In this document: positions 26,806 to 35,220 of the stretch, piece by piece
How positions within the stretch are numbered: position 1 is the first letter of the stretch
Layout: every line of letters starts with the position of its first letter
Source: Polynucleobacter asymbioticus QLW-P1DMWA-1
GTDB taxonomy: Bacteria; Pseudomonadota; Gammaproteobacteria; Burkholderiales; Burkholderiaceae
Assembly: GCF_000016345.1 (NCBI RefSeq)
Contig: NC_009379.1
Coordinates: 868,001-932,000 of the forward strand
DNA: 64,000 nt
Direction of reading: 5' to 3'
Translations under genes and position numbers: made by a program
The notes under the pieces: generated by a model
Database searches by the model: none
The model's input: only the letters and a program-made list of their open reading frames with translations
What the model was told of the DNA's origin: nothing

Positions 26806-29258
26806 TGGCTACTAAAAAAACACCCGATAGCAAGAAGATCGATGAGCAGGCAGACTTGTTTTCAAATCCGATTGAGATGGATATTGTCGAGGTAGATGAG
26901 CCACTTGCCCCTGCTAAAACACCAAATGCAGGAGGACCTAAAGATCCGCATGATCCAAAAACCATCGACTTAAATGAAGATGGTAAGGATGGCTTAACCT
27001 TAGCAGTCTATGCAGAGCGTGCTTATTTAGATTACGCCATTAGCGTTGTTAAAGGTCGTGCATTGCCTGATGTCGCTGACGGTCAAAAGCCTGTGCAACG
27101 CCGTATTTTGTTCTCAATGAGTGAGATGGGTCTGCGAGCTGATGCCAAACCCGTTAAGAGCGCTCGTGTGGTTGGCGATGTATTGGGTAAATTTCATCCT
27201 CACGGTGACCAATCTGCCTACGACGCATTGGTGCGTTTAGCGCAAAGCTTTTCATTGCGTTACCCACTAATTGATGGTCAGGGGAACTTTGGCTCACGCG
27301 ATGGTGATGGTGCAGCTGCCATGCGTTATACCGAAGCGCGTTTAACCAAGATTGCAGGCTTACTTTTAAGTGAGATTGATGAAGGTACGGTAGATTTTGC
27401 GCCGAACTATGATGGCTCTTTTCAGGAGCCCAAATTACTTCCTGCGCGCCTGCCTTTTGTATTGCTCAATGGCGCTTCAGGTATTGCAGTTGGTATGGCT
27501 ACCGAGATTCCTTCACACAATTTACGTGAAGTAGCCTCTGCAGCAATTGCGTTGATGAAGTCTCCCAAAATGTCTACTGCAGAACTGCTGGGAATCATGC
27601 CTGGCCCTGACTATCCAGGTGGCGGTCAGATCATTTCATCGCCAGCGGAAATTGCGCAAATTTACGAAACAGGGCGTGGAAGTATCAAGGTTCGTGCTCG
27701 TTGGTCTGTCGAAGAATTGGCTCGCGGCCAATGGCAAATAGTAGTTAATGAATTACCGCCATCAGCCTCCTCACAACGTGTATTGCAAGAGATTGAGGAA
27801 ATCACCAATCCTAAAGTGAAGGTTGGTAAAAAAACCCTCACACCAGAGCAAAATAATTTGAAGTCGACCATCCTAAACGTGCTTGATGGTGTGCGTGATG
27901 AGTCAAGTAAAGATGCAGCTGTTCGTTTGGTCTTCGAGCCAAAGAGTAAAAACATTGATGTCAATGAATTTGTAAATCTATTGCTGGCGCATACCTCCTT
28001 AGAGTCCAATGCACCAATGAACTTGGTGATGATTGGTAATGATGGTCGTCCACGCCAAAAAGGCTTAAAAGAAATTTTGAGCGAGTGGGTTGAGTTCAGG
28101 GTATCTACAGTCACGCGCCGTACCCAATATCGACTGGGTAAAGTCAAAGATCGTATGCATATATTGGAAGGGCGCTTAATTGTTCTTCTCAATATCGATA
28201 AAGTCATCAAGATTATTCGTAACAGCGATGAGCCTAAATCCGATTTGATCAAAGAGTTCAAACTCTCTGATCGTCAAGCGGAAGATATCTTAGATATTCG
28301 TTTGCGTCAGTTAGCGCGTCTCGAGGGAATTAAGATTGAACAAGAACTCAAGCAACTGCAAACTGAACGAGATGATTTAGAAGGCTTACTCCAAAGTGAT
28401 GCTGTACTGCGTAAACGCATCATTAAAGAGATCGAGTCAGATCTCAAAGATTTTGGTGATGATCGCCGTACCCTGATTCAAGAAGATAAGCGTGCTGTTG
28501 CTGAAACCAAAGTAATCGATGAACCTGTAACGGTAATCGTTTCCCAAAAAGGTTGGGTACGGGTACGTCAGGGCCATGAGCACGATGCTACGCAATTTAG
28601 CTTTAAGGCGGGTGATGCTTTGTATGGCACCTTCGAGGTTCGTACTATTGATGTTATACAGGGCTTTGGCAGTGATGGCCGTGTATATACCGTTCAAGTT
28701 AGTGAATTGCCAGGCGCGCGTGGTGATGGTTCACCGCTGACTAGCTTTGTAAACTTGGCTACTGGCTCTCAAATGGTGGCTTACTATGCTGGACAGCCTG
28801 ATGACTTGGTCTTGCTCTCTACTAAAGCAGGCTATGGATTCTTGGCTAATGTTTCGGATATGAGCACGCGTAATAAGGCGGGTAAATCCTTTATTAGTGT
28901 CGATAGTAAAGTGCCTGGTGATGCACCATTGGGTGCTGCTAAAGTGAAGGTAGGCATGAAGCAAGTAGCCTGCCTATCGGAAGCTTCTAAGTTGTTGGTA
29001 TTCTCCTTGGATGAATTAAAGCGTTTACCTACTGGTGGCAAAGGCGTCATTCTGATGGGTCTAGATGACAAGGAGTTTTTAGCGTCAGCAATTGCCGTCG
29101 GGTCTGATGGCGCTACTTATTCTGGAGCAGGACGTGCAGGCAAGCCTACTGAACTGAGTCTTGATGCCAAAACACTGAAATCTTTTGCTGGCAATCGCGC
29201 TCGCAAAGGACACTTTGTAGAGCCTCGCTTGAAAGACGGAAAGCTTAAAGCTAGCTAA
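26805..29258 (+). CDS. parC: DNA topoisomerase IV subunit A
   Basis: An 817-residue type II topoisomerase cleavage subunit. The active-site Tyr175 lies in [10 protein letters not shown]. The quinolone-contact region reads [12 protein letters not shown], with Gln136 where E. coli ParC has Ser80. A 60-residue acidic N-terminal tail precedes the winged helix (about residues 65 on), and a shortened beta-propeller follows residue ~560. Translationally coupled to parE. The complex separates daughter chromosomes. Confidence 0.93.
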   Translation: MATKKTPDSKKIDEQADLFSNPIEMDIVEVDEPLAPAKTPNAGGPKDPHDPKTIDLNEDGKDGLTLAVYAERAYLDYAISVVKGRALPDVADGQKPVQRRILFSMSEMGLRADAKPVKSARVVGDVLGKFHPHGDQSAYDALVRLAQSFSLRYPLIDGQGNFGSRDGDGAAAMRYTEARLTKIAGLLLSEIDEGTVDFAPNYDGSFQEPKLLPARLPFVLLNGASGIAVGMATEIPSHNLREVASAAIALMKSPKMSTAELLGIMPGPDYPGGGQIISSPAEIAQIYETGRGSIKVRARWSVEELARGQWQIVVNELPPSASSQRVLQEIEEITNPKVKVGKKTLTPEQNNLKSTILNVLDGVRDESSKDAAVRLVFEPKSKNIDVNEFVNLLLAHTSLESNAPMNLVMIGNDGRPRQKGLKEILSEWVEFRVSTVTRRTQYRLGKVKDRMHILEGRLIVLLNIDKVIKIIRNSDEPKSDLIKEFKLSDRQAEDILDIRLRQLARLEGIKIEQELKQLQTERDDLEGLLQSDAVLRKRIIKEIESDLKDFGDDRRTLIQEDKRAVAETKVIDEPVTVIVSQKGWVRVRQGHEHDATQFSFKAGDALYGTFEVRTIDVIQGFGSDGRVYTVQVSELPGARGDGSPLTSFVNLATGSQMVAYYAGQPDDLVLLSTKAGYGFLANVSDMSTRNKAGKSFISVDSKVPGDAPLGAAKVKVGMKQVACLSEASKLLVFSLDELKRLPTGGKGVILMGLDDKEFLASAIAVGSDGATYSGAGRAGKPTELSLDAKTLKSFAGNRARKGHFVEPRLKDGKLKAS

Positions 29259-29279
29259 GACTTAAACCCTAGTTAGTCT

Positions 29280-30239
29280 TTAGCTTTTCTTCGGGACAAT
29301 GATGCCGTATTTAACGGCAATGACTTCTGCCAGAATCGAAACTGCGATTTCTGGTGGAGTGAGGGCCCCGATATGCAGTCCTACTGGGCCATGGAGTTTT
29401 TCTACCTGCTCTTGATTGACGTCAAATTCCAAAAGACGCTCTTTGCGTTTTAGGGTATTTTTACGACTTCCCAAGGCGCCAACATAAAAGGCTGGGGACT
29501 TTAAGGCCTCCATCAGCGCCATATCATCCAATTTAGGATCATGGGTTAACGCGACTACAGCGGTATGAGAATCCACATTTAATTCTAGAAGGACATCATC
29601 GGGCATACCGCGCATAAAGCTCACATCATCTCGGTTGATACCTTCGATATATTCCTCACGAGGATCGATCACAATTACTTCAAAATCGGCAGCAAGAGCA
29701 AAATCCGCGGTATATAAAGATAGTTGTCCAGCACCAATAATGATCATGCGCCAACGTGGCCCGTAGGTCGTTCTCATCTCTGTATCGGTCAAGATGAAAT
29801 CATCATTTTGATTGCCGGACGATAGAGTCGATTTACCAGTAAGCAGATTGACTGAGCGTCGGGTTATTTGATGATTGCTGATCGATGAGAGTAATTGTTC
29901 TAATATCGCCAGCTCAGGCTTTGGTTCCACTAAAAGGCGCAGGTTTCCGCCACACGGCAAACCAAAACGTGCAGCCTCTTCCTGGCTAACGCCATAGACC
30001 ACCATTTCTGGTGTGCTACGAGTGAGGATGTCTGTCTGCACTCGACTAATTAAATCGTCTTCCACGCAACCACCTGAGACCGAACCCGCAACTTGGCCAT
30101 CATCTCGAATGGCCAACCAAGAGCCAACAGGTCTAGGGGCTGAGCCCCACGTTTGCGCTACGGTGGCAATAGCTACTAAGTGACCAGCTTGTAACCAGGT
30201 TAAGGCTGATTTGAGAACGCTTAAGTCAGTACTATTCAT
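29280..30239 (-). CDS. XdhC/CoxI family molybdenum-hydroxylase accessory protein
   Basis: A 319-residue protein with the XdhC N-terminal domain (TWGSAPRPVGSWLAI, GSVSGGCVEDDL with the conserved Cys) and a C-terminal Rossmann domain (IIGAGQLSLYTADFAL, then VIDPREEY, and GALGSRKNTLKRKERL). XdhC proteins bind and sulfurate the molybdenum cofactor for xanthine dehydrogenase-type enzymes. It is divergent from the MocA-like gene with 49 bases between starts. No hydroxylase structural subunit lies in the window. Confidence 0.88.
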   Translation of the reverse strand: MNSTDLSVLKSALTWLQAGHLVAIATVAQTWGSAPRPVGSWLAIRDDGQVAGSVSGGCVEDDLISRVQTDILTRSTPEMVVYGVSQEEAARFGLPCGGNLRLLVEPKPELAILEQLLSSISNHQITRRSVNLLTGKSTLSSGNQNDDFILTDTEMRTTYGPRWRMIIIGAGQLSLYTADFALAADFEVIVIDPREEYIEGINRDDVSFMRGMPDDVLLELNVDSHTAVVALTHDPKLDDMALMEALKSPAFYVGALGSRKNTLKRKERLLEFDVNQEQVEKLHGPVGLHIGALTPPEIAVSILAEVIAVKYGIIVPKKS

Positions 30240-30288
30240 TCTTTATCTTTTTGATGATTTATCTAATTTATTAATTATTATCACTCTA

Positions 30289-30939
30289 ATGACTTTATCG
30301 AGTAAATCTTCGACTGATACTGCCTTACGAGTTGCCATCATCTTATTGGCAGCAGGCGAGGGGAGTCGTATGGGTTCGATTCCCAAAGCCTTACTTAAAA
30401 AAGGCGGAAAAACTTTTCTAGAAAACTTTTGCATAGCCGCTAGCCAACTTGAACCTGTGCAATTGATCATCGTTACTGGCTTTCATGCGCCAGAGATTGA
30501 GATAGCATATGACAGCTTCAAGAGTTTGTATCAGCCTTCAGCTCAAATCATTCGTAATTCAGATCCAGAAAGAGGGCAGGCATCATCTGTACGCATCGGC
30601 TTAGAAGCGTTAAATCAAGAATACGACGTCTTGATGGTGTGCTTATGTGATCAGCCTTATGTAGGTGTTGATGAGATGAGATTATTACTAGACCAATTCA
30701 AACTACGAAGTGCGAACCAAGAAATCCTCTTGCCATTGGTCAACGGGCAACGCGGAAATCCAGTACTGTTTTCCCGCAAGGTGGTGACGGAAATTTTAGC
30801 GACACCAGAAATGGTGTGTAGAACATTTATGGATATCCATCCGGAGCTGATTCACCATTTGAAAACAGAAAACAACGCTTTTATCCAAGACGTCGACACT
30901 CCAGCCGACATCCTGGCCTTAGGCGTTACAAAAAGTTAG
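30289..30939 (+). CDS. MocA/MobA-like nucleotidyltransferase
   Basis: A 216-residue GT-A nucleotidyltransferase. The signature LLAAGEGSRMGSIPKALLKKGGKTFLE (abridged: LLAAGEGSRMG then PKAL) is that of MocA-type molybdenum cofactor cytidylyltransferases, which make the cytosine dinucleotide cofactor of xanthine-dehydrogenase-like enzymes. CLCDQPYV and GQRGNPVLFSR are also family marks. ATG 30289 was chosen; the frame extends upstream but would overlap the XdhC promoter. Pairing with XdhC fits cofactor maturation. Ends overlapping the convergent RidA gene by four bases. Confidence 0.82.
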   Translation: MTLSSKSSTDTALRVAIILLAAGEGSRMGSIPKALLKKGGKTFLENFCIAASQLEPVQLIIVTGFHAPEIEIAYDSFKSLYQPSAQIIRNSDPERGQASSVRIGLEALNQEYDVLMVCLCDQPYVGVDEMRLLLDQFKLRSANQEILLPLVNGQRGNPVLFSRKVVTEILATPEMVCRTFMDIHPELIHHLKTENNAFIQDVDTPADILALGVTKS

Positions 30940-31391
30940 ATTTCCGCAATCAACTCGATTTCTACGCAAGCACCCAATGGGATTTGCGCCACACCAAATG
31001 CACTACGAGCATGCTTGCCCGCTTCTCCAAACACTTCAAAAAGAAGCTCTGAACAGCCATTAACTACTAAATGCTGCTCGATAAAAGTATCGGTTGAGTT
31101 GACAAGCCCCATCACCTTGACTATGCGCTTTACTTTGTCTAGTGAGCCTAGGTGGTTTTGTAAGGTGGCAATTAAATCAATAGCAATAGCGCGCGCAGCA
31201 GCTTTACCAGTTTCCGTATCCATATCTTTACCTAGTTTTCCAACCCAGGGTTTTCCATCTTGTTTGGCAATATGACCAGATAGAAATACGGTGTTGCCGC
31301 TAGTGGCAGCCATTACGTAGGCTGCAGCTGGTGCGCCGACAGGGGGCAATTGGATGCCAAGAGTGTTGAGACGTTCGCTAATAGTGCTCAT
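30936..31391 (-). CDS. RidA/YjgF family protein
   Basis: A 151-residue single-domain RidA-like protein, slightly longer than the 128-residue E. coli RidA. FLSGHIAKQDGKP at the first strands, LGSLDKVKRIVKVMGLVNS in the centre, and GKHARSAFGVAQIPLGACVEIELIA with the Arg that binds the carboxylate of reactive imines. RidA hydrolyses enamines and imines from PLP enzymes. It has its own gap of 35 bases from the VWA gene on the same strand. Confidence 0.88.
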   Translation of the reverse strand: MSTISERLNTLGIQLPPVGAPAAAYVMAATSGNTVFLSGHIAKQDGKPWVGKLGKDMDTETGKAAARAIAIDLIATLQNHLGSLDKVKRIVKVMGLVNSTDTFIEQHLVVNGCSELLFEVFGEAGKHARSAFGVAQIPLGACVEIELIAEI

Positions 31392-31426
31392 AGTAGTTTT
31401 CCGATTGGATAAATGAATAGTAAATA

Positions 31427-32605
31427 TTACTTGGAAAGTTGGCGCATGGCACTTTCAAGACCGTTTAGCGTAACAGGATACATACGATCTTTTAGTAAGT
31501 TCTTCATGATGTCGATCGATTGTCGATATTCCCAAATAGATTCAGGTTCTGGGTTGAGCCACGCAAAATGGGGAAAGTGGTCTAGAAGCCTATTAATCCA
31601 AACGGCACCGGCTTCTCGATTGTTATATTCCACAGAGCCATTTGGACTCAAGATCTCATAGGGAGACATAGTTGCATCACCGATAAATATGAGCTTGTAA
31701 TCAGGGCCATATTTATTAATGATGTCTTGGGTAGCGGTAACTTGATCACGGCGGCGGCGATTACTTTGCCATAGATTTTCATAAACACAGTTATGAAAAT
31801 AGTAGTACTCAAGATGTTTAAATTCTGCTTTAGCTGCTGAGAATAATTCAGCAATACGCTGGATGTGATCATCCATCGATCCACCCACATCCATCAACAA
31901 AAGAACCTTGACTTGATTATGGCGCTCTGGGCGCATCTGAATATCTAGCATTCCTGCATTGGCAGCAGTCGAATGAATGGTTTTATCTAAATCCAACTCG
32001 AGTACAGAACCTTCGCGAGCAAAACGCCGTAAGCGTCTTAAAGCGACTTTAATATTGCGCGTACCTAGGGCTAGGTCGCTGTCGTAATCTTTAAACTCTC
32101 GTGCTTCCCACACTTTAATCGCAGTGCGGTTGCCGGCACTTTCGCCACCAATTCTTATTCCTTCGGGGTGGTAGCCGCTATGCCCAAATGGAGATGAGCC
32201 ACCGGCTCCAACCCACTTACTGCCTCCACCATGCCATTCTTTTTGCTCTTTTAAAAGCTCTTCTAAGCGCTTTTTTAAGGCCTCAGGTCCGCCCAGTTTT
32301 TTTAGGGCCACCTTTTCTTCGTCGCTGAGTACCCGTTGCAACTTCTTTTCAAGCCAATCCATGGGGATATCTGGGGTTAGAGCGATGATTTTTTCAACAC
32401 CCTTAAAGTAGCTACCAAATGCTTGGTCAAAACGATCAAAGTGTTGCTCATCTTTTACCAAAGTCATGCGAGCCAGTTGGTAAAAATCATCTATTGAGGG
32501 GGTAATGACATTGGACTTCAGCGCATCAAGTAGAGTTAAAAATTCTCGTACTGAAACAGGCACTTTGGCCTCTTTCAAATTCAGAAAGAACTGAATGAGC
32601 ATCAA
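31427..32605 (-). CDS. VWA domain protein, CoxE-like
   Basis: A 392-residue protein. The C-terminal half has a von Willebrand A fold with MIDAS motif LLLMDVGGSMDDH, followed by FIGDATMSPYE. The N-terminal half begins FFLNLKEAKVPVSVREFL, typical of CoxE-like proteins. Such proteins work with MoxR AAA+ ATPases in metalloprotein maturation or complex assembly. A second ATG follows the first at once. It lies 27 bases after the MoxR-like gene on the same strand. Confidence 0.85.
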   Translation of the reverse strand: MMLIQFFLNLKEAKVPVSVREFLTLLDALKSNVITPSIDDFYQLARMTLVKDEQHFDRFDQAFGSYFKGVEKIIALTPDIPMDWLEKKLQRVLSDEEKVALKKLGGPEALKKRLEELLKEQKEWHGGGSKWVGAGGSSPFGHSGYHPEGIRIGGESAGNRTAIKVWEAREFKDYDSDLALGTRNIKVALRRLRRFAREGSVLELDLDKTIHSTAANAGMLDIQMRPERHNQVKVLLLMDVGGSMDDHIQRIAELFSAAKAEFKHLEYYYFHNCVYENLWQSNRRRRDQVTATQDIINKYGPDYKLIFIGDATMSPYEILSPNGSVEYNNREAGAVWINRLLDHFPHFAWLNPEPESIWEYRQSIDIMKNLLKDRMYPVTLNGLESAMRQLSK

Positions 32606-32632
32606 ATGTAATTAAAGATGAGCTAAGTTTTA

Positions 32633-33502
32633 TTAGCGATGATTGCGATTCATCGTCACAAGACGCTCAAACAAATGAACATCTTGCTCGTTCTTTAGTA
32701 GCGCTCCATGAAGAGGTGGAACGACAATTTTTTCCTCTTGGCTGTAAAGGGCCTCCGGAGGTATGTCTTCAGCTAGCAAGAGTTTTAACCAATCAATTAA
32801 TTCGGATGTGGATGGCTTTTTCTTTAGGCCGGGTAGGGAACGTATCTGGTAAAAGGCTTTGAGGGCAGCTTCGAGTAGATCTTGCTTAATATTGGGATGG
32901 TGGACATCCACGATGCTTTGCATCGTTTGCGCATCTGGAAAGGTAATGTAATGAAAGAAACAGCGACGCAAGAAAGCATCTGGTAATTCTTTTTCATTGT
33001 TTGAGGTGATGATGACTAAAGGACGGTGTTTCGCTTTGATTAATTCACGCGTTTCATAGACATAAAATTCCATGCGATCGATTTCTCGCAATAGATCGTT
33101 TGGAAATTCAATATCTGCTTTGTCAATTTCATCGATCAACAATACGGTAGGTTCATCTGCCTCGAAGGCTTGCCACAGAACACCCTTCACAATGTAGTTG
33201 CGAATATCTTTTACTTTTTCATCGCCTAATTGAGAATCCCGCAAACGACTAACGGCATCGTATTCATATAAACCTTGTTGCGCCTTGGTAGTCGACTTAA
33301 TGTGCCACTGTAATAGAGGCATCTTTAGGGCAGCCGCGACTTCTTCGGCTAACATCGTTTTTCCGGTTCCAGGCTCTCCCTTAATAAGAAGGGGGCGCTG
33401 AAGGGCAATTGCTGCATTCACCGCTAATTTCAGGTCATCGGTAGCAACGTAGCTTTGACTGCCATCAAAGCGGTTTTGGGCGGTAGATGCGGGCTTAGTC
33501 AT
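32633..33502 (-). CDS. MoxR-like AAA+ ATPase (CoxD-like)
   Basis: A 289-residue AAA+ ATPase. Walker A is IKGEPGTGKTMLAEEVA, Walker B is VLLIDEIDKAD, sensor 1 is IITSNNEKELPDAFLRRC with the arginine finger. ATG 33502 was preferred over an in-frame start 12 codons earlier, which overlaps the promoter region. Paired with the CoxE-like VWA gene downstream, it probably forms a chaperone pair for assembly of a metalloenzyme; the presence of XdhC and MocA-like genes nearby points to a molybdenum hydroxylase. Confidence 0.88.
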   Translation of the reverse strand: MTKPASTAQNRFDGSQSYVATDDLKLAVNAAIALQRPLLIKGEPGTGKTMLAEEVAAALKMPLLQWHIKSTTKAQQGLYEYDAVSRLRDSQLGDEKVKDIRNYIVKGVLWQAFEADEPTVLLIDEIDKADIEFPNDLLREIDRMEFYVYETRELIKAKHRPLVIITSNNEKELPDAFLRRCFFHYITFPDAQTMQSIVDVHHPNIKQDLLEAALKAFYQIRSLPGLKKKPSTSELIDWLKLLLAEDIPPEALYSQEEKIVVPPLHGALLKNEQDVHLFERLVTMNRNHR

Positions 33503-33642
33503 TTTTTGGCACTTTACAGTCTTTTGTAGAGCGTACAAGTATAGGTAAATAGGGCAAATATTTCAGTATTTATACTGATTTCCAGGTCTGAAATGGCTAA
33601 AGAAAAGACTAATTTGGCAGCTCTCCGCTATACTCTCCCAAA

Positions 33643-33656
33643 TTGATTTAAATCAA
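33643..33656. promoter_or_regulatory. FNR/ANR-type box before cytochrome c genes
   Basis: TTGATTTAAATCAA is an exact match to the FNR/ANR consensus TTGAT-N4-ATCAA. It lies 20 bases before the first cytochrome start codon and just after a -10-like TATACT (33629-33634). This position near the transcription start suits repression under low oxygen more than activation, which usually needs a site about 41 bases upstream of the start point. Regulation is inferred. Confidence 0.7.
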
Positions 33657-33676
33657 ACTCATAAATACCGATTTCT

Positions 33677-34042
33677 ATGAAAAAACACTCTATTCTGCTT
33701 AAATTACTCATGTGCGCCGGTGTGGCGTTAATGGGATTTTCAGCCCAGGCTGACGAAGTAAAAGGTAGTGCTGCAGCTGGTAACGGCAAGGTTTGGCTTT
33801 GCACTGGTTGCCATTCCATTCCTGACTATCGTGCCGACTATCCCTACGTATATAGAGTGCCTATGTTGGGTGGCCAAAATGCGGGTTACATTGCTACAGC
33901 CTTATCGGAATACAAAAAAGGCGAAAGAAAGCATCCAACCATGCGATCTATTGCTACCAGCCTATCTGATCAAGATATGGCTGATATCGGCGAATACTAT
34001 GCTGCGCAAACTGCCAGCTCACCTAACAACCCATTGAAGTGA
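33677..34042 (+). CDS. Periplasmic monoheme cytochrome c
   Basis: A 121-residue protein with a signal peptide (cleavage after AQA, residue 25) and a single heme site LCTGCH (C42, C45, H46). YVYRVPMLGGQNAGYI and HPTMRSIA resemble one half of cytochrome c4; the Met in PTM is the likely second ligand. It is the first of two tandem monoheme genes, 13 bases apart, which together look like a split c4. Role: electron shuttle to an oxidase or reductase. Confidence 0.9.
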   Translation: MKKHSILLKLLMCAGVALMGFSAQADEVKGSAAAGNGKVWLCTGCHSIPDYRADYPYVYRVPMLGGQNAGYIATALSEYKKGERKHPTMRSIATSLSDQDMADIGEYYAAQTASSPNNPLK

Positions 34043-34055
34043 TAGAGGCACGTTT

Positions 34056-34421
34056 ATGAAATTAGCTCTAGTTACCGCAGTTTTGCTGTCCAGTATCGGT
34101 CTTGTCAACGTAGCCAATGCAGCAAGCATTGATAAGGGGCAGGCTTTAGTTGAGAAAGGTAATTGTGTTTCATGTCACGGCGCTGGTCTGAATGCACCAA
34201 TCATGCCCACATACCCTAAGCTCGCCGGTCAATACCCAGATTATCTTTATTACGCTTTGAAGGCATATGAAGTGGGTGATACAAATCACTTATACGGTCG
34301 CAATAACGCCACCATGTCCTCCCTTATTAAGGCGCAAACAACGCCTTTAACAGACCAAGATTTGCGTGACATCGCTGCTTACATTGCTTCCTTACCAGGG
34401 AACTTTGTTATCAAGAAGTAA
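34056..34421 (+). CDS. Periplasmic monoheme cytochrome c
   Basis: A 121-residue protein with a signal peptide ending NAA (about residue 23) and heme site NCVSCH (C37, C40, H41). PKLAGQYPDYLYYALKAY and NNATMSSLI are c4-type; the Met in ATM is the likely axial ligand. A GAGG ribosome site precedes ATG. It pairs with the upstream monoheme gene and is followed by a strong terminator, so the pair forms a two-gene operon. Confidence 0.9.
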   Translation: MKLALVTAVLLSSIGLVNVANAASIDKGQALVEKGNCVSCHGAGLNAPIMPTYPKLAGQYPDYLYYALKAYEVGDTNHLYGRNNATMSSLIKAQTTPLTDQDLRDIAAYIASLPGNFVIKK

Positions 34422-34442
34422 GGTTCTACTGAGCACAAATAC

Positions 34443-34472
34443 AAAAGGCTTAGATTTTTCTAAGCCTTTTTT
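34443..34472. terminator. Terminator after the cytochrome pair
   Basis: Perfect 12-base arms AAAAGGCTTAGA / TCTAAGCCTTTT with a TTTT loop and further T. It lies between the cytochrome operon and the convergent GntR gene and can serve both. Confidence 0.95.
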
Positions 34473-34487
34473 GTTTTCTAAATGTCT

Positions 34488-35126
34488 TTATTTAACCGCT
34501 TCGAGCCCGCGTGCCAAATGTTTACGCATCGCAAATTCAGCTGCGACTTGATCTCGCTTTAGTATCGCATTGAGGATTTCTCGATGCTCAATCAGTGAAT
34601 TTTGTAGACGCCCCGTGCTCGTCAGAGAATCTCGACGATGTAATTTAAGAACTTTTCGTAGGTCATTTATCACGCCATTCATCCAGCGATTTCCTGCGAT
34701 CTCCTGAATGAGCTCATGAAATTTGCCATTGACCTCAAAAAATTGCTCTATATCTCGATCAGCAGCTGCCTTCTCAAGTCGGTGGTGTAAGTGATCTAGC
34801 AAGTTAAGCTCAGCTTCTGTGGCTTTGCTGGCGGTAATCTTTGCTGCTTCACCTTCTAATAGGGAAAGAATGGTAAAGATTTGCTCTAAATCCTTTCTGG
34901 CAACTTCAGTGACATAAGAGCCTCGACGCATTTTGATCGTCACTAGGCCTTCAGAAGCCAATACCTTAATGGCTTCCCGCATAGGAGTTCGACTAATTCC
35001 AAATTGCTCAGCCAAGCCTTGTTCATCTAGCCAGCTTCCAGGAGCCAACTCTTTACTAAATATTTGCTCACGCAGGCGGTCAGCAACGTCTTCGTACAAG
35101 GGTCTATTATTCAGTTTTGTATTCAT
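34488..35126 (-). CDS. GntR family regulator, FadR/FCD subfamily
   Basis: A 212-residue regulator. The N-terminal winged helix (YEDVADRLREQIFSKELAPG, then LAEQFGISRTPMREA) is followed by an all-helical FCD domain whose conserved His and Asp/Arg residues (DHLHHRL, EVNGKFHELI, EHREIL) bind a metal and an organic acid. It is divergent from the methylmalonyl-CoA operon, which it probably controls. ATG 35126 lies inside a 22-base palindrome; a -35/-10 pair is placed so that the leader would be only about 10 bases. Confidence 0.88.
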   Translation of the reverse strand: MNTKLNNRPLYEDVADRLREQIFSKELAPGSWLDEQGLAEQFGISRTPMREAIKVLASEGLVTIKMRRGSYVTEVARKDLEQIFTILSLLEGEAAKITASKATEAELNLLDHLHHRLEKAAADRDIEQFFEVNGKFHELIQEIAGNRWMNGVINDLRKVLKLHRRDSLTSTGRLQNSLIEHREILNAILKRDQVAAEFAMRKHLARGLEAVK

Positions 35127-35139
35127 AATTATGAATACA
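35118..35139. promoter_or_regulatory. Perfect 22-bp palindrome, probable GntR operator
   Basis: Arms TGTATTCATAA and TTATGAATACA form an uninterrupted perfect palindrome. It covers the GntR start codon and touches the end of a minus-strand -10 box (TATCAT, 35144-35139) whose -35 is TTGACT (35168-35163), 18 bases away. A dimeric regulator bound here would stop its own transcription and could also act on the divergent mutase operon 82 bases away. Confidence 0.75.
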
Positions 35140-35168
35140 TGATATCTAGACAAATGACGAATAGTCAA
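35139..35168 (-). promoter_or_regulatory. Candidate promoter of the GntR gene
   Basis: TTGACT and TATCAT separated by 18 bases on the minus strand; the expected transcription start falls inside the palindrome at 35118-35139. Confidence 0.55.
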
Positions 35169-35220
35169 GCAGAATTAGCAAATATCGATGCAATGCAACA
35201 AAACAATCAGGGAGTGCTTT

